This document shows positions 16,380 through 25,864 of a stretch of DNA of 64,000 nucleotides, in pieces; the first letter of the stretch is position 1; the number at the start of each line of letters is the position of its first letter. The notes under the pieces are model-generated. The model ran no database searches and had not been told where the DNA came from. It saw only the letters and a program-made list of their open reading frames with translations. The stretch spans positions 1 through 64,000 of the forward strand of contig NZ_BAABWE010000001.1 of the NCBI RefSeq assembly GCF_040371755.1. The letters are read 5' to 3'. The position numbers and the translations under genes were made by a program. This DNA comes from Bermanella sp040371755. GTDB taxonomy: Bacteria; Pseudomonadota; Gammaproteobacteria; Pseudomonadales; Oceanobacteraceae.

Positions 16380-16814
16380 ATGGCATTTTCTAATCGATGG
16401 GTGCTGGCGGATGGTACTTTGAATGACGAACCCATTACCATTCGATACCGTGATGAACTTGAAAGCGAACAAGCTAATGGGGCTTATGCTCAGTGCGTGC
16501 AAATTTCTTGGACGGCTGCAGAGGTTGATGAAGAAACCGGATATCCCAGCGAAAACGAATTATTAAAAATTGATGGGTTTAATCAAAAACTCATGGCTGC
16601 AATTGAGCCAAATGAACAAGCATTAGTAGTAATGGTAATTATGTGTCAAGGCATAAACCAATGGATTTTGTACTGTAAAGATACCTCTCAATTACAATCA
16701 GACCTCAATACCATTCCTACAGATACTGGCCTGTACCCGATTGAAATTGTTGCAGAGGAAGATACTCAATGGACAATTTTTACACAGTTAAGGGATGCCA
16801 TTAAAACACAATAA
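16380..16814 (+). CDS. DUF695-like protein
   Basis: A 144-residue soluble protein. The pattern IRYRDELE near residue 22, a central hydrophobic core (QALVVMVIMCQGINQWILYCKD) and the final EEDTQWTIFTQLRDAI resemble the DUF695 family, which has no established function. No signal peptide or catalytic motif is visible. A purine-rich AGGGAAGGCGG precedes the ATG. The gene ends at a strong terminator shared with the convergent GTPase gene. The family call is from general pattern and is moderate. Confidence 0.72.
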   Translation: MAFSNRWVLADGTLNDEPITIRYRDELESEQANGAYAQCVQISWTAAEVDEETGYPSENELLKIDGFNQKLMAAIEPNEQALVVMVIMCQGINQWILYCKDTSQLQSDLNTIPTDTGLYPIEIVAEEDTQWTIFTQLRDAIKTQ

Positions 16815-16835
16815 AAAAGCCCGAAAGGGCTTTTT
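16814..16835. terminator. Bidirectional intrinsic terminator
   Basis: AAAAAGCCC (16814-16822) and GGGCTTTTT (16827-16835) form a 9-bp stem closed by a GAAA tetraloop. It lies between convergent genes and has T-runs on both strands, so it should work in both directions. Confidence 0.92.
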
Positions 16836-16844
16836 ATTGTTTAG

Positions 16845-17798
16845 TTATTGGGCGCCGTCTTGATTGGGTTGTGGTGCTCGTTTGCCTTTATTTTTAGCCA
16901 GTTTCTTGGCTTCGGCTTCCTCGGCTTTGCGTTGTGCTTCAAGTGCTAACGCTTCTTCTTCGGCTAGCATCATTGGTGGTGTTTCATAAGTGATTTTACC
17001 CAGCTTACTAGAACGCAGTTCATGAATCAGTAATTCTGCTGCTTTGTGCATATCAACTATACCACCGGCGCGTAAACAGCCACGCTTGCGGCCAATTGCA
17101 TCAATAAGCTGTTCACCTGTCTCGGGTAGGTCGGACAATTTATAACGCTCTTTAATCGTATTTGGGTACAATTCGAGCATCATTTTTCCGGTAAATTCTG
17201 CCACTTCAAAATAATCCAGTGCCGTATCTCTTACGGCTCCGCTGGCGGCTAGACGAAAGCCACTGCTGATGTTGTGAATTTTAGGCCATAAAATCCCAGG
17301 GGTATCAGACAGTACAATTCCGTCATTGATTTTGATTTGTTGGGGATGGCGAGTTAAAGCTGGTAAGTTGCCCGCTTTAGCGACTGTCCTGCCAGCTAAT
17401 GTATTAATAAGCGTGGATTTACCAACATTAGGTATGCCTACAATCATTGTGCGGATAGCTTGCTTTTTTTCTTGTCGATCAGGCAGCATGTTTAGGCAAA
17501 ATTGGGTGATGGCTTTTACTTGTTTCTTATCTAACCCCGTTAATGCCATAGCTTTAGTGTTTGGTTGATTATTGAAAAAATCTAACCACTCTTGAGTGCG
17601 TGCAGGGTCGGCTAGGTCGGCCTTGTTTAATAGCTTTAAACAAGGTTTGCCAGAGCGTAGCTCAGGGATTAGTGGATTTTCACTAGAATAAGGTAAACGT
17701 GCATCAAGTACTTCTATGACTAAATCAATTTGCGGCATCATCTCCGTGATTTGCTTGCGTGCTCGGTGCATGTGACCGGGAAACCACTGAATCGCCAT
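16845..17798 (-). CDS. Ribosome biogenesis GTPase, YlqF/RbgA family
   Basis: A 317-residue circularly permuted GTPase. The start IQWFPGHMHRARKQI is the family signature. The permuted motif order is visible: G4 LLNKADL near residue 57, then G1 IVGIPNVGKSTLINTLAG around 120-138 and G3 LSDTPGIL. The C-terminal domain includes GCLRAGGIVDMHKAAELL, and the last 40 residues are Lys/Ala/Glu-rich and probably extended RNA-binding tail. RbgA acts late in 50S assembly in Bacillus; a similar role here is inferred. ATG start, minus strand, monocistronic with terminators on its 3' side. Confidence 0.92.
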   Translation of the reverse strand: MAIQWFPGHMHRARKQITEMMPQIDLVIEVLDARLPYSSENPLIPELRSGKPCLKLLNKADLADPARTQEWLDFFNNQPNTKAMALTGLDKKQVKAITQFCLNMLPDRQEKKQAIRTMIVGIPNVGKSTLINTLAGRTVAKAGNLPALTRHPQQIKINDGIVLSDTPGILWPKIHNISSGFRLAASGAVRDTALDYFEVAEFTGKMMLELYPNTIKERYKLSDLPETGEQLIDAIGRKRGCLRAGGIVDMHKAAELLIHELRSSKLGKITYETPPMMLAEEEALALEAQRKAEEAEAKKLAKNKGKRAPQPNQDGAQ

Positions 17799-17860
17799 GA
17801 TGAATCCTATACTTATCGCTGAAAGACGGGCATTTTACGGGGTTATAGTATTAGGGGGAA

Positions 17861-17894
17861 GGAAAAACAAACATGCCCCTGAATCGGGGCATGT
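17861..17894 (-). terminator. Intrinsic terminator of the ribbon-helix-helix-like gene
   Basis: ACATGCCCC (17871-17879) pairs with GGGGCATGT (17886-17894). On the minus strand the stem is followed by TTGTTTTTCC, a fair U-tract. It ends the gene at 17904. Confidence 0.85.
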
Positions 17895-17903
17895 GAGGGG
17901 GAG

Positions 17904-18512
17904 TTAAGCAAAAATCGAGTTATTGCTTGGTGTTTCTTCTTCGGTATCACTTCCTGCGTTGTCAGATGCAAACGGAGCATCATCAGTTTGCGGTTGCTCT
18001 TCAAGTGCTTCTTCTTGAGATTCTACAGTTTCATTTGCGGTTGTCTGTTCTTGAGTCGCTTCTTGCTCTGGTTTATTTTGGGCTTCTAGTTCGGCTAAAA
18101 TTTTCTGAGCTAGCTCATCTTGTTGCTTTTGTTGCTCTTTTTCAGCTTTGCGTTCATCTTTAAGGCATTGTTTGTCTTGAGCAACCCAATTAATGCCATT
18201 CTCTTCAAGAGAGGGCAGTCCTTGTTCTTCAGCGATTTCGGCCGCGATGCTGTTGGCAAGTTCATCAGCGTCCTTGGCCAACATCTTTCGTTCAACAGGC
18301 TCTAAGGCGCTAAACATGTCAATAATGGCTTGGCTTAGCGCCTCACGAACTAGCTGAGACTTGTCCTTATTAAAACGCTTGGAGATAGTGTTAATCATAG
18401 CCATATCGGCGCTGCTGACGCTGACATCAATGGGAGTAAAGGTGGATTCTTGAGCTAAACGCTCTTGTTCTTCTTGGTAGAATTGTTCGATTAAAGATTG
18501 CGCATTACTCAT
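17904..18512 (-). CDS. Ribbon-helix-helix-like protein with acidic tail
   Basis: A 202-residue protein not known to me by name. Residues about 28-65 (IDVSVSSADMAMINTISKRF, then NKDKSQLVREALSQAI) look like a ribbon-helix-helix DNA-binding unit: a short strand, helix, turn and a helix with the SQLVREAL pattern. The middle part (105-150) is a highly charged helix rich in Lys, Glu and Gln, and the last 50 residues are acidic and low-complexity (EEQPQTDDAPFASDNAG). It may bind DNA as a dimer. No toxin partner is adjacent, so it is not an obvious antitoxin. Confidence 0.72.
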   Translation of the reverse strand: MSNAQSLIEQFYQEEQERLAQESTFTPIDVSVSSADMAMINTISKRFNKDKSQLVREALSQAIIDMFSALEPVERKMLAKDADELANSIAAEIAEEQGLPSLEENGINWVAQDKQCLKDERKAEKEQQKQQDELAQKILAELEAQNKPEQEATQEQTTANETVESQEEALEEQPQTDDAPFASDNAGSDTEEETPSNNSIFA

Positions 18513-18649
18513 GATGTCACCTTCTGCTAAAAGTAGCGTAATTTATACATGCCTGATTTAAGTGAGTCAACGTGAATCTGTATATCCATACATGGTTTTT
18601 ATTTTACTAGGGCCGTATAATTCATCACGTTATTTAAAGGGTAAAAAAC

Positions 18650-18961
18650 ATGACAATCCAGCAAAATATTGAGCAAAAATTAAACAGTGAGTTTGAGCCT
18701 GTTTTTTTACAAGTAGAAAATGAAAGCCACATGCATAACGTACCTAAAGATTCTGAAAGCCACTTTAAAGTGGTTTTGGTAACGACTAAATTTTCTGGTT
18801 TAAATAAAGTTAAACAACATCAAGCAGTATATAAGGTATTAACTGAAGAGCTGTCAGGTGAAGTACATGCTTTGGCCTTGCACACGTATGACCCAAAAGC
18901 ATGGGCTGATTCTCAAGGTGCGCCTTCATCTCCAAATTGTATGGGCGGTACTGGCAAGTAA
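18650..18961 (+). CDS. bolA: BolA family protein
   Basis: A 103-residue BolA/YrbA-fold protein. The family core is visible: a first helix IQQNIEQKLNSEF, then ENESHMHNVPKDSESHFKVV with the histidine-rich loop, then FSGLNKVKQHQAVYKVL, where the HQAVY segment forms the conserved helix 2 start, and LHALALHTYDP at the end of the fold. BolA proteins bind [2Fe-2S] clusters with monothiol glutaredoxins and affect cell shape and stress responses. Its length and the SHFK stretch suit BolA better than IbaG. The gene stands alone on the plus strand. Confidence 0.92.
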   Translation: MTIQQNIEQKLNSEFEPVFLQVENESHMHNVPKDSESHFKVVLVTTKFSGLNKVKQHQAVYKVLTEELSGEVHALALHTYDPKAWADSQGAPSSPNCMGGTGK

Positions 18962-19060
18962 GGGTTTCATCAATAGTACCAGGGTATTCGAAATGTTCTT
19001 ATTTGCAACGTAGGCTGATTATATTGGTAAGTCTTTCACTGTAAATAAGGGGGATAAAGA

Positions 19061-19738
19061 ATGAAATACTTCACGCTAGTAATTTGCTCCATAGGTCTAA
19101 TGTTTAGCCATTATTTAATGGCAAAGGATACGCAGTGGGTATTGGAGGCCAGCGATGAGGATAAAAATATACAAATATATACTCGTGCAGTTGCTGGCTC
19201 TGACTTAAAAGAGTTTAAAGGTGTCACATTAGTTAAAACAGATATTAATGCTTTGGTTGCTCTATTGATGGATGAAGCAGAGGTAACTAAATGGATGCAC
19301 AACATTGCAAAATTTGAAATTAAGGAAAACATAAGTGATGTAGAGAGTATTGTATATACCATCACTGAAACCCCGTGGCCAGTAGCCAATCGTGACTCTT
19401 ATGTGCGTTCAGTATTATCTGTTGATGCGCAAGGTGTGGTGACTTTAACTATTAAAGCAGAGCCTACTTTCGGCCCTATAGATGATAAGTATGTTCGGAT
19501 ATCAAGCTTAGGTGGTAGTTGGAAATTCACACCTAAGGTTGATGGTCTAGTAGAAGTGATTTATCAAATGCATGCAAACCCTGGAGGCTCTTTACCTAAT
19601 TGGCTGGTGAATTCGATTGTGGTTGAGACACCACTTGAAACATTATCTAATTTACATGTGCAAGTTAAGCAAGAGAAATATCAAAATCAAACCTTTGTAT
19701 TTATTCAAGATACAAAAATCTCTAAAACTTCAAATTAA
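19061..19738 (+). CDS. Exported START-domain protein
   Basis: A 225-residue protein with an N-terminal signal peptide (MKYFTLVICSIGLMFSHYLMA, cleavage likely near residue 21) followed by a START/SRPBCC lipid-binding domain over the rest. Diagnostic segments are IQIYTRAVAGSDLKEFKG, MDEAEVTKWMHNI, and ETPWPVANRDSYV, the last a well-conserved START pattern in marine gammaproteobacteria. It is probably periplasmic and may carry a lipid or sterol-like ligand. GGGGGAT lies shortly before the ATG. No operon partner. Confidence 0.88.
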   Translation: MKYFTLVICSIGLMFSHYLMAKDTQWVLEASDEDKNIQIYTRAVAGSDLKEFKGVTLVKTDINALVALLMDEAEVTKWMHNIAKFEIKENISDVESIVYTITETPWPVANRDSYVRSVLSVDAQGVVTLTIKAEPTFGPIDDKYVRISSLGGSWKFTPKVDGLVEVIYQMHANPGGSLPNWLVNSIVVETPLETLSNLHVQVKQEKYQNQTFVFIQDTKISKTSN

Positions 19739-20046
19739 ATATTACATTGCACCTTAGTGGTGCGAACACTGAGATTGCGTACCAATAAGGGACGCACTTT
19801 CTGGTTTTAAAGTGCCAAATTCAATCAAAATCACTGAATATTTTAGGTGGGTACAAGTGTGCTGCTTTTGAGTGCGTATTTGGTCTAGTTATTGCTGTTA
19901 AATAAATGAAATATTTAATCGCTATGCTATTTCAAATTTATAAGCACTGCTTTACGTTACGCTGATAAACCGTTCAAGTAGTTCTCAGTATTTGGCGTAA
20001 AAAACGTAACTATCTGACAATTTTCAGAAAAGGTTTTAGAACTGTA
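19739..20046. other. Upstream spacer of the ATP-grasp operon
   Basis: A 308-base gap before the five-gene ATP-grasp block, presumably containing its promoter. CACTTT and AAAGTG form a small inverted repeat around 19795-19815. A 19-codon frame at about 19906 (MKYLIAMLFQIYKHCFTLR) is present but unsupported. No recognisable terminator for the START-domain gene was seen. Confidence 0.35.
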
Positions 20047-21489
20047 ATGACAAATATATGGGATAATTATCCTTGCCAAGACTTCTACGACGAAGTGATT
20101 AGTAGCCCTGGAAATGCTCGTAAGCCTGCCAAAAAACTCGTTTCTTACTTTAAAAACCTATCCGACGAAACCATTGATTTTCACCGTAAAGCTGCTGAGT
20201 CAACTATCAAGCAAATGGGTGTTAGTTTTACTGTTTACAGTGATGAAGGGAATATTGATAGAGCTTGGCCATTTGATATTATGCCTAGAACCATTAGTAA
20301 AACCCAGTGGGATAAAACCGCAGAGGGGTTAAGGCAGCGTTTAAAAGCTCTGAATATGTTTATTGATGATTTGTATCACGATCAAAACATTATTAAAGAC
20401 GGAATAGTGCCTTCCTATGTGCTTGAGCAGTCGGCAAATTTTCGAAAAGAGTGCATAGGAGTTAATCCGCCGCTGGGTGTTTGGGCACACATTTGCGGAA
20501 CCGATTTAGTACGTGACAGTGATGGTGAGTTTTATGTACTTGAAGATAACCTGAGAGTACCTTCTGGCGTATCCTATATGCTTGAGAATCGGGCCATAAC
20601 TAAGCGCATCCTACCTGAGTTATTCGAAGAGGTGAATATTGCACGGGTTGATGACTACTGCCCCAATTTATTTGAAATGTTGGTGGCATTATCTCCTCGT
20701 AAAATTTCTAAGCCAGTTGTCGTAGTTTTAACTCCGGGTATTTTTAATTCGGCTTATTTTGAGCATGCTTTTTTAGCACAGCAAATGGGTTGTGAATTGG
20801 TTGAAGGAGCTGATTTAGTCGTACAGGATGATGACTGTGTTTATATGAAAACTATTGCAGGTCTTGAGCGGGTAGATGTGATCTATCGACGCATTGATGA
20901 TTTATTTATAGACCCTGAAGTTTTTAATGAAGACTCTCAGTTAGGTGTAGCGGGATTAATGCGGGCATGGCAAAAAGGGAATGTTGGCCTTGCCAATGCA
21001 CCGGGTGCAGGGGTAGCGGATGATAAGGTAATTTATGCTTTTGTTCCTGACATAATTCGTTATTACCTTAAAGAAGAGCCTTTAATTAAAAACGTAGAAA
21101 CATACCTATGTTATGACGATGAACAAAGGGAATATGTCATCAATAATATTGAAAAACTGGTGGTTAAACCTGCTAACGAATCCGGTGGTTATGGCATGCT
21201 GGTTGGCCCCCATTCAACAAAAAAAGAACGTGATAAGTTTGTTCAATTAATTAAAGAAAACCCACGAAATTATATTGCTCAGCCAACGTTGGCGCTTTCT
21301 ACTTCGCCAACGTTTGTGGGGAAAAATGAACTGGAGCCAAGGCACTTGGATTTACGTCCATTTGTGCTTCAGGGGAAAAGTATATATGTGACTATGGGCG
21401 GTTTAACCCGAGTAGCCATGAAAAAAGGATCGCTGGTGGTGAATTCATCTCAAGGCGGCGGCAGTAAAGACACCTGGATTGTGGAGTAG
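20047..21489 (+). CDS. Circularly permuted ATP-grasp protein
   Basis: A 480-residue protein of the CP_ATPgrasp (COG2308) family, proposed to be a carboxylate-amine ligase with a permuted ATP-grasp fold. Characteristic segments are the early YSDEGNIDRAWPFDIMPR, FYVLEDNLRVPSGVSYMLENR in the middle, VIYRRIDDLFIDPE, and VVKPANESGGYGMLVGP, the glycine-rich nucleotide-binding loop. It ends with GGLTRVA and SSQGGGSKDTWIVE. Everything expected of an active copy seems present. It is the first of five co-directional genes; the next start is 10 bases after its stop. The enzyme's real substrate is unknown for the whole family. Confidence 0.92.
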   Translation: MTNIWDNYPCQDFYDEVISSPGNARKPAKKLVSYFKNLSDETIDFHRKAAESTIKQMGVSFTVYSDEGNIDRAWPFDIMPRTISKTQWDKTAEGLRQRLKALNMFIDDLYHDQNIIKDGIVPSYVLEQSANFRKECIGVNPPLGVWAHICGTDLVRDSDGEFYVLEDNLRVPSGVSYMLENRAITKRILPELFEEVNIARVDDYCPNLFEMLVALSPRKISKPVVVVLTPGIFNSAYFEHAFLAQQMGCELVEGADLVVQDDDCVYMKTIAGLERVDVIYRRIDDLFIDPEVFNEDSQLGVAGLMRAWQKGNVGLANAPGAGVADDKVIYAFVPDIIRYYLKEEPLIKNVETYLCYDDEQREYVINNIEKLVVKPANESGGYGMLVGPHSTKKERDKFVQLIKENPRNYIAQPTLALSTSPTFVGKNELEPRHLDLRPFVLQGKSIYVTMGGLTRVAMKKGSLVVNSSQGGGSKDTWIVE

Positions 21490-21498
21490 GGGAAGTAG

Positions 21499-22431
21499 AT
21501 GTTATCACGTGTTGCAGAAAGAGTTTATTGGGCCGCTCGCTATTTAGAGCGCATTGAAAATACGGTTAGGTTGATTGGTGTATATGATAAGTTAATGTTT
21601 GATTTACCTCGCTCGGTTGGTATTGGTTGGTATAACTTAATTACCATAAATAGCGCAGAAGAAGCATTTAATGAGCGTTATAAAATTCAAGACGAACGAA
21701 ATGTTGTTAAATTCTTAATTGGTGATGAAAGTAATTTTTGTTCAGTTATCTCAAGTTTAAAGTTTGCACGAGAAAACCTAAGAACCAGTCGTGATGTGGT
21801 ACCAGCTGAAAGTTGGGAGATGATAAATGAACTAAATTTGTTCGTGGTTGAAAACTTACAGCAAGGTATTAATCGTAGTCAGCGTTTTAATTTTCTAGAT
21901 GTCGTGATTAAAAGTTGTCAGCAAATTCAAGGTCTTTTAATTGGAACCATGTCTCGTGATTTTGTCTGGTATTTTATGAAGCTAGGGCGAAATATTGAAC
22001 GAGCAGACATGACTACACGTATTTTAGATGCTGGAGTAAGAGCTCAGTTACAAGTCATTGATGAAGCCGATGCTATTAATAGTCAGCAAATTATTTGGGG
22101 TAATGTATTGCGCTCATTGGATGCGGATCAATGTTATCGTCGGTCGGTGAGGTCTTCGGTAAAGAGCCGATTAGTTGCTCAATACATAATTGAAGATGAA
22201 TCATTCCCCCGCACGATTACCCATTGCATATCGGCCATGAGTGAATCTTTAGAACGACTCCCAAATAATCAAGCTGTCATAAAAAATCTTTCAAAAATTC
22301 AAAAAAGTTTAACGAAATCGGCGGACTATAGCGACCTTGGTTTACCGATGAAAGATTTTATAAATGAAGTTCAGTTGGATATTGCTGCTGTTCACTCTCG
22401 TATTGCTCAAAATTGGTTTATTAATCAATAA
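21499..22431 (+). CDS. Alpha-E domain protein
   Basis: A 310-residue, entirely alpha-helical protein of the alpha-E (COG2307) family. It starts MLSRVAERVYWAARYLERIENTVRL, the hallmark of these proteins, and later contains VWYFMKLGRNIERADMTTRILD, the second family signature. Alpha-E proteins always accompany circularly permuted ATP-grasp and transglutaminase genes and are thought to form part of the same complex, though no activity is established. GGGGAAG precedes the ATG. It is separated by 10 bases on each side from the ATP-grasp and the transglutaminase-DUF2126 genes, so translation is probably coupled. Confidence 0.92.
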   Translation: MLSRVAERVYWAARYLERIENTVRLIGVYDKLMFDLPRSVGIGWYNLITINSAEEAFNERYKIQDERNVVKFLIGDESNFCSVISSLKFARENLRTSRDVVPAESWEMINELNLFVVENLQQGINRSQRFNFLDVVIKSCQQIQGLLIGTMSRDFVWYFMKLGRNIERADMTTRILDAGVRAQLQVIDEADAINSQQIIWGNVLRSLDADQCYRRSVRSSVKSRLVAQYIIEDESFPRTITHCISAMSESLERLPNNQAVIKNLSKIQKSLTKSADYSDLGLPMKDFINEVQLDIAAVHSRIAQNWFINQ

Positions 22432-22441
22432 GGCTGAATAA

Positions 22442-25400
22442 ATGACCATTCGTGTTTCTATCAATCATAGAACCCGTTATAAATTTGATCGGCCTGTTTC
22501 GCTTTCTCCCCATACGGTGAGATTGCGTCCGGCCCCTCATAGCCGAACGCCTATTCATAGTTATAGCTTAAAGATTAAGCCTGACACTCATTTTATTAAT
22601 TGGCAGCAAGATGCTTTTGGCAACTATCTGGCTCGTTTGGTTTTTCCTGAAAAATGCACTGAGTTTGAGGTGGATGTTGAAGTAATTGCCGATATGACGG
22701 TAATTAACCCATTTGATTTTTTTGTAGAAGAATACGCAGAAAGTTATCCATTTTACTATCCCAAACAGCTAAAAAAAGAATTGCTACCATACCTTGAGAG
22801 AGAACCTCTTAAAGGTGAAAGCTGTGGGGAAAAATTTGCCAAACTTTTAAAAAATATCGATAGAAAAAAACAACCGATTAATGATTTTTTAGTAGAGGTG
22901 AACCAAAAAATACAGCAGGAAATTGATTATTTAGTGCGTCTGGAGCCCGGAGTTCAAACCCCGGAAGAAACGTTAGCGCTAGCCAAGGGCTCGTGTCGTG
23001 ACTCGGCTTGGTTATTGGTTCAACTGCTTAGACACCTTGGCATGGCGGCTCGATTTGCTTCTGGTTATTTGGTGCAACTTAAAGCCGATGAGAAATCCCT
23101 AGATGGCCCATCAGGTACAGAAGAGGATTTCACAGATTTACATGCGTGGTGTGAAGTATATTTACCGGGCGCTGGCTGGGTAGGCTTAGATCCTACATCA
23201 GGTTTATTTGCCAGCGAAGGGCATATTCCTTTAGCGTGTACGCCGCATCCTGTATCAGCGGCACCAATTGCTGGTTTTACTGATAAATGTGAAGTCGAGT
23301 TTGATTTTAGCAACACAGTAGAGCGGGTATTAGAAGACCCTAGAGTGACTAAGCCCTACAGTGAAGAGCAATGGCAGCAAATCTTAGCTCTTGGTCAATA
23401 TATAGATAATGAATTTGATAAAAATGATGTTCGACTAACTATGGGGGGGGAGCCAACTTTTGTTTCTATTGATGATATGGAATCAAAGCAATGGAATACC
23501 GATGCATTAGGGGATGATAAATTATCTTTAGCGAAAACCTTGTTACTACGTATTCGAGATAGGTTTGCGCCTAATGGCTTATTACATTACGGCCAAGGTA
23601 AATGGTACCCAGGTGAGGAAGTACCAAGATGGGCGCTTGGTGTATTTTGGCGTAAGGACGGTGAACCTTTATGGTCAACTCCAAATAGCCTTGCGCGAAT
23701 TGATAAAGACTATGGCCACACCATTAGGGATGCCTGTCGATTCAGTCGTTATCTAGGTAAGTTATTAGGCGTTCCAAAAGAACATTGCCAACCTGCTTAT
23801 GAAGACAGTTTACATTATCTTCTGCAGCAGCAATCGACACCGATTAATATTGATTTATTAGCGCAAGGTGTGAAATCCGATTCTGACCGACGCCGATTAG
23901 CGAAGTTAATGGAAAAAGGTATGGATATGCCAACGGGCTTGGTTATACCCATTGCCCGAGCAGATGATGGGAAATCGTGGAAAAGCAGCAAATGGCCAAT
24001 GCGTCGTGAGCGTATTGTATTAATTCCAGGCGATTCGCCTATGGGCTTACGTTTACCGTTAAATGATTTACCGCATTTATCAGAAGAAGAGCAAGAGCTG
24101 CCTATTCAACGAGATCCGTTCTCCGTAAGAGAACCGTTAGTGAAAAAAACCGATATCCGTTTTGCAGGCAAAGCACCTACAGTAAGTGAACTGACCCAAG
24201 CTGAACAAATCTTAGTTAAAAATAAGCAAATTAAAGAGGAAAACAAAGGTAAGCCTAATTGGAAAGAAGTAGTGCGTACGGCCATGTGTATAGAGGCAAG
24301 AAATGGGCGGATTCACATTTTTATGCCACCGTTAGAGTACCTTGAAGATTACGTTCACATTACGGCAGCCATTGAAGAAGCCGCAGTGAATCTTGAGTTA
24401 CCTGTGATTATTGAAGGATATGAGCCCCCAAGGGACCCAAGATTACAAAAATTATTGGTAACACCAGATCCAGGTGTAATTGAGGTGAATGTTCATCCAT
24501 CCAATAATTGGAAGGAATTGGTTGAAACAACAACCAAACTTTATGAAGAGGCTCGGCAGTCAAGGCTTTCTACAGAGAAGTTTATGTTAGATGGTCGCCA
24601 TACCGGTACTGGTGGTGGTAATCATATTACCCTTGGTGGTTCATCTCCTGAAAATAGCCCGCTATTAAGACGCCCTGACTTACTAAGAAGTTTCATAACG
24701 TTTTGGCAGCATCACCCAAGTTTGTCGTATTTGTTTTCGGGTATGTTTTTAGGCCCTACCAGTCAGGCTCCTCGTGTGGATGAGGGGCGTGATGAAATGC
24801 TCTATGAGTTGGAAATCGCCTTTGCGCAAATGACATCTGGAGAGGTACCGCAACCTTGGTTGGTGGATCGCTTATTGAGAAATCTCTTAATCGATATTAC
24901 AGGTAATACCCATCGTGCTGAGTTTTGTATTGATAAGCTTTATTCTCCGGGTTCGGCCAGTGGTCGCTTGGGTATTCTGGAATTTCGTGGTTTTGAAATG
25001 CCACCTCATAGTCGCATGGCACTTGTGCAAGCGTTATTGATTCGTGCGTTGCTGGCTCGTTTTTGGGAAACGCCTTACGAAAAGCCGTTAGTGCGCTGGG
25101 GAACAGCATTACATGATCGATTTATGATGCCTCATCATATATGGCAAGACATGAAAGATGTTGTGCAAGACTTGAACGATCATGGCTACCCGTTTGAACT
25201 AGATTGGCTATTGCCGTTTGAAGAGTTCCGCTTCCCACATTATGGCCGTGTAAAACTAGATGATATTGAATTGGAATTACGTTGGGCTATTGAACCTTGG
25301 CATGTTCTGGGGGAAGAAAGCAGCAGTTTTGGAACCGCTCGATATGTTGACTCGTCGGTTGAGCGATTACAAATTAAGGTATCAGGTCTGACAGATGGAC

Positions 25401-25846
25401 GTTATGTCTTGGCTTGTAATGGTCGCAGGGTGCCGTTGAGAGAAACGGGTCGTAAAGGGGAGTATGTGGGGGCAGTGCGTTATCGTGCTTGGCAGCCACC
25501 ATCCGCTTTACACCCATTAATTGAGCCTCATGTACCATTAGTATTTGATCTAATTGATACATGGAATGGACGCTCTATTGGAGGCTGTAGTTATCACGTT
25601 TCTCACCCTGGTGGTCGCAGTTATGAGACCTTTCCGGTTAACTCGTTTGAGGCAGAATCTAGACGTATTAACCGGTTTGATAATGTAAGCCATACTCAAG
25701 GTCCGATCATACCTCGTCCTGAAGTGGATGCGTTAAGGGAGTTTTTCCCGAATAATGAGCCGCCAAGGCCCATGGATGTGCCACCTGAAGAACCTACGTA
25801 TGAATATCCATACACCCTAGATTTACGTCGACCAAGAGGATGCTAA
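22442..25846 (+). CDS. Transglutaminase-like peptidase fused to DUF2126
   Basis: A 1134-residue two-part protein. Residues 1 to about 290 form a bacterial transglutaminase-like N-terminal domain and a transglutaminase core with a Cys-His-Asp triad: Cys about 184 in GSCRDSAW, His about 233 in LHAWCEVY, Asp about 249 in LDPTSG. From about 330 on lies DUF2126, starting LTMGGEPTFVSIDD, with HTGTGGGNHITLGG near 720 and ILEFRGFEMPP near 845. DUF2126 has been proposed to be a glutamine-synthetase-like ligase module. The gene follows the alpha-E gene by 10 bases, and its last codons lie inside a strong hairpin. Confidence 0.92.
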   Translation: MTIRVSINHRTRYKFDRPVSLSPHTVRLRPAPHSRTPIHSYSLKIKPDTHFINWQQDAFGNYLARLVFPEKCTEFEVDVEVIADMTVINPFDFFVEEYAESYPFYYPKQLKKELLPYLEREPLKGESCGEKFAKLLKNIDRKKQPINDFLVEVNQKIQQEIDYLVRLEPGVQTPEETLALAKGSCRDSAWLLVQLLRHLGMAARFASGYLVQLKADEKSLDGPSGTEEDFTDLHAWCEVYLPGAGWVGLDPTSGLFASEGHIPLACTPHPVSAAPIAGFTDKCEVEFDFSNTVERVLEDPRVTKPYSEEQWQQILALGQYIDNEFDKNDVRLTMGGEPTFVSIDDMESKQWNTDALGDDKLSLAKTLLLRIRDRFAPNGLLHYGQGKWYPGEEVPRWALGVFWRKDGEPLWSTPNSLARIDKDYGHTIRDACRFSRYLGKLLGVPKEHCQPAYEDSLHYLLQQQSTPINIDLLAQGVKSDSDRRRLAKLMEKGMDMPTGLVIPIARADDGKSWKSSKWPMRRERIVLIPGDSPMGLRLPLNDLPHLSEEEQELPIQRDPFSVREPLVKKTDIRFAGKAPTVSELTQAEQILVKNKQIKEENKGKPNWKEVVRTAMCIEARNGRIHIFMPPLEYLEDYVHITAAIEEAAVNLELPVIIEGYEPPRDPRLQKLLVTPDPGVIEVNVHPSNNWKELVETTTKLYEEARQSRLSTEKFMLDGRHTGTGGGNHITLGGSSPENSPLLRRPDLLRSFITFWQHHPSLSYLFSGMFLGPTSQAPRVDEGRDEMLYELEIAFAQMTSGEVPQPWLVDRLLRNLLIDITGNTHRAEFCIDKLYSPGSASGRLGILEFRGFEMPPHSRMALVQALLIRALLARFWETPYEKPLVRWGTALHDRFMMPHHIWQDMKDVVQDLNDHGYPFELDWLLPFEEFRFPHYGRVKLDDIELELRWAIEPWHVLGEESSSFGTARYVDSSVERLQIKVSGLTDGRYVLACNGRRVPLRETGRKGEYVGAVRYRAWQPPSALHPLIEPHVPLVFDLIDTWNGRSIGGCSYHVSHPGGRSYETFPVNSFEAESRRINRFDNVSHTQGPIIPRPEVDALREFFPNNEPPRPMDVPPEEPTYEYPYTLDLRRPRGC

Positions 25847-25864
25847 TATTTAGCATTCTCTTGG
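25832..25864 (+). terminator. 15-bp hairpin over the end of the DUF2126 gene
   Basis: CCAAGAGGATGCTAA (25832-25846) pairs with TTAGCATTCTCTTGG (25850-25864) with one G-U pair and a 3-base loop. The stop codon TAA at 25844-25846 is in the stem. Only a short GGGTTTCC follows, so it may be an inefficient terminator or mRNA-processing site dividing the five-gene block into two parts. Confidence 0.6.

Noticed and set aside
19906..19965. Short frame MKYLIAMLFQIYKHCFTLR resembling a YidD-type start
   Set aside because: Only 19 codons, no ribosome binding site and no cysteine pattern typical of YidD.
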